From Akkermansiaceae bacterium UBA4589 (GTDB lineage Bacteria > Verrucomicrobiota > Verrucomicrobiia > Verrucomicrobiales > Akkermansiaceae), in the NCBI GenBank assembly GCA_002387565.1, contig DGJT01000028.1:40203-71247 (forward strand): 31,045 bases of DNA, read 5' to 3'. Shown here one piece after another: positions 7,580 to 15,944 of this stretch (its first letter is position 1; each line of letters starts with the position of its first letter). The notes under the pieces are model-generated. The model ran no database searches. It was not told where the DNA came from and worked only from the letters and a program-made list of their open reading frames with translations. A program made the translations under genes and the position numbers.

Positions 7580-7661
7580 AATTTAATAATCTGAAAGTTT
7601 GAGCCAAAAAGCTAAGTGGCTATGCCTATAAATACAAGTAAAATCTGTAGCTAAACTGCTC

Positions 7662-7679
7662 AAGTCAAATGATTGACTT
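7662..7679. promoter_or_regulatory. Palindrome upstream of gap
   Basis: AAGTCAA and TTGACTT form a perfect 7-bp inverted repeat with a 4-base spacer, 83 bp before the gap ATG. On the minus strand the right half (TTGACT) would double as a -35 element, but no good -10 follows at 16-18 bp. An operator is plausible and unproven. Confidence 0.35.
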
Positions 7680-7741
7680 AAAATGGATAAGTGGTTGACG
7701 TTAAAAATGCACTTTATGCCACCAGCTCTATCAAGCCATCT

Positions 7742-8107
7742 TTAAAACTCCCCACGAAAGGTGCAACTAGCCGTTGGGGTCTCATCAATTTTGATTTCAT
7801 AGAGCCCTGGGAGTTGATCTTGTATTTTTGTCCAAAACCACGCTGCCATAATTTCTATAGTAGGGCTTTCTAAGCCTTCGATATCATTGAGATAACTATG
7901 ATCAAGTTGCTCTAATAGTGGATTCATCGCATCAGTGATGCATTTGTGATCATAAATCCAGCCAATCTTAGGATCTACCTCTCCATAGATACTGACATAG
8001 ACTTTAAAGCTATGCCCATGCATCTGACGGCATTTATGATCCTCTGGCAAACTCGGCAAAGTATGAGCGGCTTCAAATCGGAATGTCTTAGTTAGGATAG
8101 CTTTCAT
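7742..8107 (-). CDS. queD: 6-carboxytetrahydropterin synthase QueD
   Basis: PTPS/QueD family enzyme, second step of the queuosine/7-deazaguanine pathway: 7,8-dihydroneopterin triphosphate to 6-carboxy-5,6,7,8-tetrahydropterin. The zinc ligands are His15 (EAAH) and His30/His32 (MHGH), with the catalytic Cys26 in the CRQMHGH motif. ESPTIE and the C-terminal KIDETPTASC segment complete the pattern. Its 121 residues are typical. It begins 30 bases after lysA and is probably co-transcribed with it. No queC, queE or queF is in the window, so the QueD rather than eukaryotic-type PTPS role rests on family knowledge. Confidence 0.92.
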   Translation of the reverse strand: MKAILTKTFRFEAAHTLPSLPEDHKCRQMHGHSFKVYVSIYGEVDPKIGWIYDHKCITDAMNPLLEQLDHSYLNDIEGLESPTIEIMAAWFWTKIQDQLPGLYEIKIDETPTASCTFRGEF

Positions 8108-8137
8108 AAGTATTTTAGTGATAGTTCGGCCTATGAA

Positions 8138-9433
8138 TTAGACTGACTCTCCTGCAATGAGGTCTGCGAAACTTTGGCGTTGGCGGATGACTTTGACCTC
8201 ATCACCGTCGACTAAAACCTCAACTGGTAATGGACGTGAGTTGTAATTAGAAGCCATCGTAAATCCATAAGCCCCCGCGCTCATCAACGCAATATAATCA
8301 CCGCGCTCAATATTAGGCAGCTCTGCACTCTGACAAAAGAAATCACCTGTTTCACAAATAGGACCAACAATATCTCCTGTGAGAGAGTTGTCACTGACTT
8401 GTGATTGTTTAAATGGCACGATTTCATGATAGCCTTCGTAGAGTGCTGGACGAATAAGGTCATTCATAGCGGCATCCACCATTCTAAATGATTTAGATTT
8501 ACCTGATTTTTCGTAGAGGCACTGAGTCACTAAGACGCCTGCATTACCTGCGATAAAACGACCTGGCTCGAGTAAGATTTTTAAACCTAGCGGCTTAAGT
8601 AGTGGCACGATACGCTCAGCATAGAGCTCAGGAGTGAGAGGTCTATTATCATCAGTCTTGGAATCCCACCAGCTTTGTGCACCAGAAGCAAGCGCATCTT
8701 CATACACAATGCCGATACCTCCGCCGATAGAGAAGAACTCAATAGCATAGGTGTCTTTGAGCATTTGGACTAATTCTAGTACTTTTTGTACCGCCTCTTC
8801 AAATGGCTTGACCTGAGTGAGTTGCGAACCGATATGCATCTGTAAACCTTTGATTTCAAGAAAAGGTAAATTAGCAGCGATATGTGCATAAGCGCCCTCA
8901 ATAGCTTCAAAATCTATACCAAACTTATTTTCAGCTTTGCCTGTAGAAATATACTTATGAGTTTTAGCATCTACATTAGGATTTACTCTTAATGCTACAG
9001 GTGCTTTGACTCCTTTGGCCTCGGCGAGATTATTGATGACTTCTAATTCATGTATCGATTCGACATTAAAGCAATAGATGCCTTGCTCGAGCGCATAGTT
9101 GATTTCTTCGTCTGTTTTACCCACACCTGCAAAAGTACAATGTGCCGCATCTCCACCTGCAGCAATAACACGATAAAGCTCGCCAGCTGACACGATATCA
9201 AAACCGCTGCCTAATTCTTTGAGTAGGTTTAAAATAGCAATATTAGAGTTAGCCTTAACTGCGTATGATATTTCATGATCTAACTCCGCAAGAGCTTGAT
9301 CTAGACGCTGATAACTATCTCTAAAAGTTTGCGCTGAATAGACATAAGTAGGCGTATTGTGGAGAGCTGTGATACTGCTTAATTCTACATTTTCACAATG
9401 TAGAGATCCGTTTTTATAATGAAAATGATGCAT
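8138..9433 (-). CDS. lysA: Diaminopimelate decarboxylase
   Basis: PLP enzyme that decarboxylates meso-diaminopimelate to lysine, the last step of the pathway. The PLP lysine is Lys60 in YAVKANSN. HIGSQL, the phosphate-binding GGGIGIVYE (alanine racemase-type barrel), EPGRFIAGNAG and the substrate-binding CETGDFF follow in order. The 431-residue length is normal and all blocks are present. It is the first gene of a two-gene run with queD. A terminator upstream (9531-9569) separates it from the DUF1080 gene, so it needs its own promoter in 9434-9530; I cannot assign one with confidence. Confidence 0.96.
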   Translation of the reverse strand: MHHFHYKNGSLHCENVELSSITALHNTPTYVYSAQTFRDSYQRLDQALAELDHEISYAVKANSNIAILNLLKELGSGFDIVSAGELYRVIAAGGDAAHCTFAGVGKTDEEINYALEQGIYCFNVESIHELEVINNLAEAKGVKAPVALRVNPNVDAKTHKYISTGKAENKFGIDFEAIEGAYAHIAANLPFLEIKGLQMHIGSQLTQVKPFEEAVQKVLELVQMLKDTYAIEFFSIGGGIGIVYEDALASGAQSWWDSKTDDNRPLTPELYAERIVPLLKPLGLKILLEPGRFIAGNAGVLVTQCLYEKSGKSKSFRMVDAAMNDLIRPALYEGYHEIVPFKQSQVSDNSLTGDIVGPICETGDFFCQSAELPNIERGDYIALMSAGAYGFTMASNYNSRPLPVEVLVDGDEVKVIRQRQSFADLIAGESV

Positions 9434-9530
9434 AACTGGTAAGTTCTATAAAAGATGAATGGAATCTAGCATTGAGGTCTTATGACATCAAGTGATTTAT
9501 CTTAAATTATTAAGGCTTCGTCATAGCCAA

Positions 9531-9569
9531 GAAAAGAAAAAGGCTCAGGCGAACTACCACCTGAGCCTT
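9531..9569 (-). terminator. Terminator of the DUF1080 transcript
   Basis: AAGGCTCAGG and CCTGAGCCTT (9540-9569) form a 10-bp stem around a 10-base loop. On the minus strand it is followed by TTTCTTTTC, and there is no T-run on the plus strand, so it serves leftward transcripts coming from the DUF1080 gene. Confidence 0.82.
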
Positions 9570-9704
9570 AAATTAATCACTATTAAAAATTAACTATTAT
9601 ATAAACTTTGGATAAATTGAATAAACCTATTTAAAACTTATATACCTATAGATACGCACCTTTTTCAAAAATCTTTCAAAAAAAGAATATTTTTTCAAAA
9701 AAGT
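9570..9704 (-). other. A/T-rich 3' untranslated stretch
   Basis: No gene is seen. Between 9661 and 9703 a word of the type TTTTTCAAAAA occurs twice, with a shorter CTTTCAAAAAAAG between. Each is nearly palindromic, so it could form weak hairpins directly after the DUF1080 stop. It could be a simple-sequence tract with no role. Confidence 0.4.
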
Positions 9705-10430
9705 TTACAATTCTTTTATTTTAATATTTCTCCACTGCACTTTAAAGGGCCCCTGACCCTTAAGTCGTTTAGGAATACTGTGTACTTGAAGGGCGATGAA
9801 ACCATCAGGACACATCTCGTAAGCTTTCTCATGTGTGAGGTTAGAAACTTGCTGCCCATTTACCCATGTTTGTATAGTGGCTCCTTGAGCTACGATTCGG
9901 TAATGGTTCCATTCTCCATTTTTATAATGACCATGTTTGATATGTCTTTCTTTGGGAGTTAGCCACCCTCCTATATTCATGCCTTCGCCATAGATGAAAC
10001 CTGAATAACTGATATCTTCAGCTGCGGTATAGATTTCGATTTGAGGGCCGCTCACTGGCATGCCTCGAGTGGCTCCGTCATTGACATAACTGCGAATTTG
10101 AATACCTGAATTAAGTTTTGGGTCTAGCTTGACCTCTAGTTCTAATTCAAAATCCTTATAGCTCTTAGTTGTTACCAAAAAAGAATTGGGACTATTTTCA
10201 ACTGACGTTCCTAAAATCGTTCCTTGATAAACCTCATACTCAGCTTTGCCAGTTTTTTGCTCCCAGCCGTTTAGATTAGCTCCATTAAATAGGCTCACCC
10301 AGCCATCTTCATTCTCTACACTTGGAGAAGAATTTTCGCCCAAAGCTTGAGTGGTTATCACTAAATTAATAGTGACATAAGTCAGGATTCCAAAACAAAT
10401 GAGTAAGGCTATGTTACGTTTATTAAGCAT
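9705..10430 (-). CDS. Secreted DUF1080 / 3-keto-disaccharide hydrolase-domain protein
   Basis: A 241-residue exported protein. Residues 5-27 are a hydrophobic signal or anchor, and the rest is one DUF1080 (PF06439) domain of the concanavalin-like jelly-roll type. Typical blocks are WVSLFNGANLNGWE, then NSGIQIRS, GPQIEIY and WNHYRIVAQG with a WVNG turn. Characterised relatives act on 3-keto glycosides, and this family is often expanded in Planctomycetes and Verrucomicrobia. The substrate here is unknown. The start is ATG 10430; a TTG at 10439 would add three residues. A terminator lies about 136 bp downstream. It may share a transcript with the two upstream genes. Confidence 0.85.
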   Translation of the reverse strand: MLNKRNIALLICFGILTYVTINLVITTQALGENSSPSVENEDGWVSLFNGANLNGWEQKTGKAEYEVYQGTILGTSVENSPNSFLVTTKSYKDFELELEVKLDPKLNSGIQIRSYVNDGATRGMPVSGPQIEIYTAAEDISYSGFIYGEGMNIGGWLTPKERHIKHGHYKNGEWNHYRIVAQGATIQTWVNGQQVSNLTHEKAYEMCPDGFIALQVHSIPKRLKGQGPFKVQWRNIKIKEL

Positions 10431-10497
10431 AATGTACAATATCGTGTAACCAGAATTAAGCTTTGTCTAGCTAAAAGATGACCTACTAGCTGTTCGT

Positions 10498-10830
10498 TTA
10501 ACCTTTGCGCTTTTTCTGATGCTTCAACTTATGTTGATAGTTACGTTCTTGTTGTAAAAATATAGGCTGTAAATTAGTCTCAATCCAATCAAAAGCTGGT
10601 TGTAAGCCTTCGGCTTCAAAAACTTGTCCAATTTGCGCTTCAACCTTGGTAGGCTGACCAAACGCTCTTAAAAAGTCATTGGAAGTGAAGCGGACAAATT
10701 TTTCTCCATCAAGTTGGTTATCGTTTGCTAAAATCCAACGACGCACATAAAGGGCAAGAACAGCATCTCCAACCCAAGCTTCCTTGCGGTCCTTGGTTAA
10801 TTGTTCGGCAACTTCAGCTCTCATCATCAT
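10498..10830 (-). CDS. Mini RNase III-like protein
   Basis: A 110-residue protein that looks like an RNase III catalytic domain with no double-stranded-RNA-binding domain. KEAWVGDAVLALYVR (near residues 16-30) matches the RNase III signature, keeping the acidic pair around GDAV. KVEAQIGQVFEAEG (near 62-75) matches the EALIG helix with its catalytic Glu. The Asp that precedes that Glu in full RNase III is Thr here, as I recall for the bacterial Mini-III (MrnC) class. Mini-III trims 23S rRNA in Firmicutes; a similar job here is inference. The tail is very basic (KLKHQKKRKG), which could bind RNA. Three consecutive ATGs leave the start uncertain by two codons. Confidence 0.7.
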   Translation of the reverse strand: MMMRAEVAEQLTKDRKEAWVGDAVLALYVRRWILANDNQLDGEKFVRFTSNDFLRAFGQPTKVEAQIGQVFEAEGLQPAFDWIETNLQPIFLQQERNYQHKLKHQKKRKG

Positions 10831-10899
10831 TTACTTATGCTCACTATTTGTTTAGTTAAGCATGTAAAGAGGCTTAGGGAAATAGCTTTTAATAGTTTT

Positions 10900-11721
10900 T
10901 TACTGCTCAGAAACCTTAATAGGTTTGATGTTCCATTTAGGATTTTGACCTAAGAAACGGCAAGAAGTATTGTGAAAGATATCAATAAGCTCCTGCTCAG
11001 CAAAGCCACGCAAGCGACATTCTAAAATACATTCTTGCAAGGTAAATGGATCACTGGGCCCCCAGTCAGCTGATGAATTCACTAACATGCGCTCCCAACC
11101 GTACTTTTCCAAGATATCCACAGCTCTAGGCGCCGTCATTTTAGTAAGTGGGTAGAGTGTCATGCCTGCCCAATAGCCAGCGTCTAAGACCAGTTCTACT
11201 GTATGCTCTTCTACGTGGTCTATCCATACACGCCCTGGATCTAGGTCAAAATTCTTTAGAAGGTCTATAATGTTCTGAGTACCTTTAAGCTTGTCTGCTA
11301 AATGTGGCGTATGAATGAGAATCAGCTGGTCATGCTTGAGAGCCAAATCAACTTGCATTTCAAAACTCTCCATTTCATTTTTGGTCGACTTATGTAGTCC
11401 TATTTCTCCGACACCTAAAACATTAGGAGAATCAAAATAATCTGCCATCTTCTCACAAACGGCACGGGTTAAGCCTACATCTTCGGCTTCCTTAGGGTTC
11501 ACAGCTAACCAAGAATAATGCTTGATGCCGTAATCTGCAGCTCTTGTTGGCTCAAATTCAGTAATTTGCTTGAAGTAATCTAAAAAAGTTTCTGGGTAAT
11601 CACGGTCAAAACCTGCCCAAAAAGCAGGTTCACAAACAGCAACGACACCGGACATAGCCATACGCTCATAATCTTGAGCTGTTCTGGCGATAGCATGATA
11701 ATGGGGTTGTATTGTATACAT
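10900..11721 (-). CDS. TatD-family metal-dependent hydrolase
   Basis: A 273-residue amidohydrolase-type TIM barrel of the TatD superfamily. Candidate metal ligands are seen in order: HYH near residue 8, the Glu of GVGEIGLHKS, His in LILIHTPH, His in WIDHVEEH and the Asp in NSSADWG. The sequence resembles the EboB-type subgroup more than the DNase TatD itself. Eboulin (ebo) cluster genes encode such a hydrolase beside a UbiA prenyltransferase and a dehydroquinate synthase-like enzyme, but neither partner is in this window. The substrate is unknown. It is divergent from pstB, and the RNase III-like gene follows 69 bp downstream. Confidence 0.8.
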   Translation of the reverse strand: MYTIQPHYHAIARTAQDYERMAMSGVVAVCEPAFWAGFDRDYPETFLDYFKQITEFEPTRAADYGIKHYSWLAVNPKEAEDVGLTRAVCEKMADYFDSPNVLGVGEIGLHKSTKNEMESFEMQVDLALKHDQLILIHTPHLADKLKGTQNIIDLLKNFDLDPGRVWIDHVEEHTVELVLDAGYWAGMTLYPLTKMTAPRAVDILEKYGWERMLVNSSADWGPSDPFTLQECILECRLRGFAEQELIDIFHNTSCRFLGQNPKWNIKPIKVSEQ

Positions 11722-11879
11722 AATGGTCTCGAGTAAGTTAAGTTATTTGAAAGCTAATGTCATTTCTTTTTTACAACTATCGACAAGCTATGGATTCCTT
11801 TTCTACAAAAGTGACAAAATGTTTTAAAATTACGACTTGGCAAGGCTGTTTTTTAATCTTAGGATAAGAATAAATCATC

Positions 11880-12707
11880 ATGAACGTCACCGACACACTT
11901 TCACAAAGCCCATCATCAGAGCTTGCTTCAACCCCAGACACTGCTAATTATCAGGTTGAAGTCAAGAATATGTCTTTTAAGTACAAAGCTAATCTTGAGC
12001 CAGCGTTGCAAGACATCGATCTAAAAGTAAAGAAAAACACCGTCATGGGCTTCATCGGGCCCTCAGGTTGCGGTAAATCTACTCTATTACGTTGCTTCAA
12101 TCGTATGAATGATTTTGCTATTGGGTCACATGTCTCTCAAGGCAGTATCCATGTGCTCGGTCAAGATATCTACCAAAACAATGTCGATGTCACCAACCTG
12201 CGAAAAAAAGTAGGCATGGTTTTCCAAAAATCAAACCCATTTCCAGACACCATTTACAATAATGTTGCTTACGGTCTACGTATCAACGGGATTACTGACA
12301 AAGACACCTTAGACGCAAAAGTAGAGAGTAGCCTCATGCAATGTGGGCTCTGGAAAGAGGCAAAAGACCGACTCAATCAAAGTGCTCAAGGTCTATCAGG
12401 TGGGCAACAGCAAAGACTCTGTATTGCAAGAACCATTGCCGTAAGTCCAGAAATCATCCTCATGGATGAGCCGACCTCCGCGCTCGATCCTATTGCCTCT
12501 GCTAGAATTGAAGAACTTATCACCACACTTAAACAAGATTACACCCTCATCGTCGTTACTCATAATATGCAACAAGCTGCACGTATTTCAGACCACACAG
12601 CTTTTTTCTATCTTGGTAAACTTATCGAATGCGATGAAACGCAAAAAATATTTACCAACCCTAGCCAGCAAACCACAGAAAATTACATCAGTGGTAAATT
12701 TGGTTAA
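11880..12707 (+). CDS. pstB: Phosphate ABC transporter ATP-binding protein PstB
   Basis: ATPase subunit of the high-affinity phosphate importer PstSCAB, acting at the inner face of the membrane. The Walker A is GPSGCGKST (60-68), the Q-loop block VFQKSNPFP, the ABC signature LSGGQQQR (172-179) and the Walker B ILMDEPTSALD with Asp196/Glu197, followed by VVTHNMQQA. A 25-residue serine/threonine-rich N-terminal extension precedes the domain. At 275 residues it is slightly long. phoU follows 40 bp downstream. pstS, pstC and pstA are not upstream; a divergent hydrolase gene is there instead. The partners must be elsewhere in the genome. Confidence 0.96.
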   Translation: MNVTDTLSQSPSSELASTPDTANYQVEVKNMSFKYKANLEPALQDIDLKVKKNTVMGFIGPSGCGKSTLLRCFNRMNDFAIGSHVSQGSIHVLGQDIYQNNVDVTNLRKKVGMVFQKSNPFPDTIYNNVAYGLRINGITDKDTLDAKVESSLMQCGLWKEAKDRLNQSAQGLSGGQQQRLCIARTIAVSPEIILMDEPTSALDPIASARIEELITTLKQDYTLIVVTHNMQQAARISDHTAFFYLGKLIECDETQKIFTNPSQQTTENYISGKFG

Positions 12708-12747
12708 TCGACATCAAGTCGCCAATTAAAACTCAACCCCCTTTATT

Positions 12748-13419
12748 ATGTCCGAACAACACATCATCTCAGCCTTTGATTCGCAACTCAACGAGCTCAA
12801 AAGCAAGCTTAACTCTATGGAACTGCTCGTGCGAGAGCAGCTACTCATCACCAAAAAATGGTTCGAAAATGCCAAAACCAAAAACTACAGTGATTTTGTA
12901 GAAAATGACGAAGACATCAACCAGATTCAAAAAGAAATCGATGAATGTGCTTTTGAAATACTCCTGCGCTTCACCCCTATGGCAACAGACCTAAGAACCG
13001 TCGTTGGCAGTATGCAAATTGCTCGTTGTCTTGAGCGCATTGGCGACCACACCATCAACATCGGCAAACATAGTAAAAAGCTATTTAAAAAAGGCAACTT
13101 TGACAAACTTGATACTGTCATTGAGCTTTTCGATAAAGCCTTCGAAGAATACAACTTGAGTATTCAAAGTTATCAAGAGTCTAATATGAAGATAGCCTAC
13201 AGCATCAAACCTCTCGATGATGAACTAGATTCTAGCTACAAAAAAATCGCCAAAGAATTCTACGCTAATATTACCTCTGATGACTATGACCCAGATGAAC
13301 ATTATCTAGAAGCCATCCTACTACTCAGACACATCGAACGTATTGGTGATTTAAGTAAAAATATGGCAGAATCTATTATCTTTATCCACTCATCAGAAGA
13401 CATCCGCTACGAAAGCTAA
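12748..13419 (+). CDS. phoU: Phosphate uptake regulator PhoU
   Basis: Cytoplasmic metal-binding regulator that couples the Pst transporter to the PhoR-type kinase and represses phosphate-starvation genes when phosphate is plentiful. The 223-residue helical protein has the two PhoU repeats: LRTVVGSMQIARCLERIGDH (near 80-100) and the second ILLLRHIERIGDLSKNMAE (near 190-210). The ERIGD acidic motifs are the conserved metal sites. It directly follows pstB and is closed by a strong terminator, so the two form a small transcript. Confidence 0.95.
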   Translation: MSEQHIISAFDSQLNELKSKLNSMELLVREQLLITKKWFENAKTKNYSDFVENDEDINQIQKEIDECAFEILLRFTPMATDLRTVVGSMQIARCLERIGDHTINIGKHSKKLFKKGNFDKLDTVIELFDKAFEEYNLSIQSYQESNMKIAYSIKPLDDELDSSYKKIAKEFYANITSDDYDPDEHYLEAILLLRHIERIGDLSKNMAESIIFIHSSEDIRYES

Positions 13420-13450
13420 GTTGTAAAAATTAAAACCTAATCTTTTACCC

Positions 13451-13484
13451 AAGGACAGCTATTTGATAGCTGTCCTTTTTTATT
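13451..13484 (+). terminator. pstB-phoU terminator
   Basis: AAGGACAGCTAT and ATAGCTGTCCTT form a perfect 12-bp stem around a TTG loop, followed by TTTTATTT. It lies 31 bp after the phoU stop. Confidence 0.93.
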
Positions 13485-13523
13485 TGTTGTAGGTCAAGAG
13501 CAACTTAATCGTATTTGATGTGG

Positions 13524-13552
13524 TTGAGCATCGACTAGCTAAATTATATAGT
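13524..13552 (+). promoter_or_regulatory. Putative sigma-70-type promoter of rnr
   Basis: TTGAGC (13524-13529) and TATAGT (13547-13552) match the -35 and -10 consensus at 4 and 5 of 6 positions with a 17-bp spacer. They lie after the phoU terminator and 38 bp before the rnr start, where a promoter is required. Not tested. Confidence 0.45.
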
Positions 13553-13589
13553 CTATACTCTATCATACTGTAAAATACTGCACCCTATT

Positions 13590-15929
13590 ATGCCTAAGCG
13601 CCCTTCAAAAAAACCACAAAACTCAACAGCATCTAAACGCTCAGGCTCCAAGAAACCTTCAAGACGCAAATCTTCCAGCTCTAAATCTGAAGAAAAACCT
13701 ACAAACGGCAAATGGAGTAAACCAAAAAATACCCAACCCCTACCCAAGTTTAAAGGTAAGGGTAAATTTACGAGTAAAAGCAAAGGGCCGAACAAAGCCC
13801 TCACCAAAAAGTCAAGTGGCTCATCAAGAGACAGAGGTAAACCTAGCTTAAGCCTAACACTAAAAGGCTCATTTAAACTGGATGTGCAGCAAAACCTCTA
13901 CTTCTACCCTAGTTCTGATAATCCTACCCTATCTGAACAAGAAGAAAAGTTTCTCAACCGCCGAGTTCAAGTCGCAGGTAAAGACAGCTTAACCGCGATT
14001 CATGGTGACGAAGTCATAGCCGTTGTCACACCTAACGGTAGAGATCCGCATCGTGGCAACTATAGAGGGAGGAATCACTCTACACCAGAGTTAACTGCTA
14101 ACAATTGGTTAGAAGAACCTCGCAACCTCAAGGCTAAAGTCACTAAGATTCTCGACCGCAAAGTCAATCGTATTTTAGGCACTTATATTTATCACAATAA
14201 TAAGCATTATATTGCACCTGAGGCTCAGTACCTACCAGAGATGGAAATCACGCATCTAGGCGGGCTCAAACCTCAAATTGATGATTGGATTAGTGTTCGA
14301 ATCGAAAAATGGGAAAAGTTTTATGACAAACCTATCTTGTCTCTCAAAAATATTATCAAGTACGAAAACCCTATCGAGCTCGAGGAACTTAAAGTCCTCG
14401 CCCGTTTAGGTATAGAACCAGAATTCAACTCTACTATTCAAGCAGAGTTAGCCCTCATCACCAAGCAACCCCTCATCAGCGAGGAAGAACGGGCTAAGCG
14501 TGACGATTTCACCAAAACACCTATCATCACCATCGATCCAAAAACAGCGGAAGATCATGACGATGCTATTGGCATTGAAAAACTTTCTGATAATCAAGGC
14601 TGGAAACTCTGGGTGCATATTGCTGATGTATCTCATTTAGTCACTCCGGGCAGTGCCTTAGACAAAGAAGCCTTACATCGAGGTAACTCAACCTACCTCC
14701 CTGACAAGGTCTTACCTATGCTTCCCTTTGCCCTAAGTCAGGACTTATGCAGTCTCAAGCCTGATGTTGAAAGGCTAACCTGCTATGTCGAGCTCCTTTT
14801 AGATGAAGATGCCCAAGTCACCGATTATAAATTTGGCAAAGGCATCATCAACGTAGCCGCTAAACTTAGCTACGAAGAAGCACAAGGCATCTTAGACAAT
14901 CCTAGTGAATCAGAGCGTCCTGCAGCCATTATTGAAGTGGTTCAATTATCATCCACTCTAACTAGATTACTGAGAGCTAATCGCATTAAAAATGGCAGTT
15001 TAGAGTTAGAGAGACCCAGCCTTGAGTTGATTCTTAATGATCAACGAGAAGTGGTGGGATTTGAACCATCAGTGCATATCGAAACGCATGAGCTTATTGA
15101 GGAATGTATGCTACTCGCCAATGAAACTATCGCCACTTACATGATACAACAACAAAAAGCCTGTATCTACCGTGTGCATGACGAGCCAGATCCTGAAAAG
15201 TTGGAGAACTTTAGTCAAATGGCACAACAATATGGCTACAGCCCTGGAGACTTAACTCTACGAGGAGAATTACAACGCTTTCTCAAAGTCATCAAAAAAT
15301 CTCCTTACGAAGCTGAGCTCAAACTCGCTTTACTCAAGAGCCTCAAGCGTGCCTGTTATATAGAAAAAAGTATGCCTCACTACGGCTTAGCCAAGCAGCA
15401 CTACACACATTTCACTAGCCCCATTCGTCGTTATGCTGATTTAGTGGTGCACCGCCAACTAAGTGCGGTTATTCAAACTCAACGCACCAAGCAGCTAGAA
15501 CCAACGCCTTATAATAACCAAGCTATTGCTAAAATAGCTGAGCACCTCTCCGTCACTGAGCGCAATAGTAGTGATGCCGAAGAGCAAATCAAAAAGCTAA
15601 AGCTCCTCAACTACTTTGCCAAGCAAGCTGCTCTACCTTATGACTCCAGAAAGAGCTTTGAAGCTAGGATTGGAGATTGCAGCCCTGGGGGTTTATTTAT
15701 TGAGCTGAGTGACTTCCACCTCAAAGGCATGATTAGGCGCGCTGATTTACCTTATAATCAAGACGAAAAAGCCTGGCATTATGACAGTTCATTCAAAGCC
15801 TACTTGAGAGGTAACTCTAAGAAACTGCATGATTATCCAGCTAAATTTCAAGCAGGGGATACAGTGCGCATCTCCATTGCTCACGTTAATATCCCCAAGC
15901 GCTTTCTTGATTTTAGGTTAGCTGATTAA
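13590..15929 (+). CDS. rnr: Ribonuclease R
   Basis: A processive 3'-to-5' exoribonuclease of the RNase II/R family that degrades structured RNA, including rRNA and mRNA fragments. Its 779 residues begin with a very basic lysine/serine-rich tail (about 1-95), probably disordered and RNA-binding. Cold-shock-type OB regions follow. The catalytic RNB domain has DPKTAEDHDD at 316-325, giving the acidic metal-binding cluster, then VHIADVSHLV and YLPDKVLPMLP. HYTHFTSPIRRYADLVVHR is the conserved late RNB motif. A C-terminal S1 domain occupies roughly 685-779. RNase R rather than RNase II is chosen for the long basic tail and size. It is convergent with the aquaporin gene. Confidence 0.95.
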   Translation: MPKRPSKKPQNSTASKRSGSKKPSRRKSSSSKSEEKPTNGKWSKPKNTQPLPKFKGKGKFTSKSKGPNKALTKKSSGSSRDRGKPSLSLTLKGSFKLDVQQNLYFYPSSDNPTLSEQEEKFLNRRVQVAGKDSLTAIHGDEVIAVVTPNGRDPHRGNYRGRNHSTPELTANNWLEEPRNLKAKVTKILDRKVNRILGTYIYHNNKHYIAPEAQYLPEMEITHLGGLKPQIDDWISVRIEKWEKFYDKPILSLKNIIKYENPIELEELKVLARLGIEPEFNSTIQAELALITKQPLISEEERAKRDDFTKTPIITIDPKTAEDHDDAIGIEKLSDNQGWKLWVHIADVSHLVTPGSALDKEALHRGNSTYLPDKVLPMLPFALSQDLCSLKPDVERLTCYVELLLDEDAQVTDYKFGKGIINVAAKLSYEEAQGILDNPSESERPAAIIEVVQLSSTLTRLLRANRIKNGSLELERPSLELILNDQREVVGFEPSVHIETHELIEECMLLANETIATYMIQQQKACIYRVHDEPDPEKLENFSQMAQQYGYSPGDLTLRGELQRFLKVIKKSPYEAELKLALLKSLKRACYIEKSMPHYGLAKQHYTHFTSPIRRYADLVVHRQLSAVIQTQRTKQLEPTPYNNQAIAKIAEHLSVTERNSSDAEEQIKKLKLLNYFAKQAALPYDSRKSFEARIGDCSPGGLFIELSDFHLKGMIRRADLPYNQDEKAWHYDSSFKAYLRGNSKKLHDYPAKFQAGDTVRISIAHVNIPKRFLDFRLAD

Positions 15930-15944
15930 AACTGACTTAATAAA

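Noticed and set aside
11756..11780. Possible Pho box upstream of pstB (TGTCAT)
   Set aside because: Only one half-site is present; the second repeat at the expected spacing is missing.
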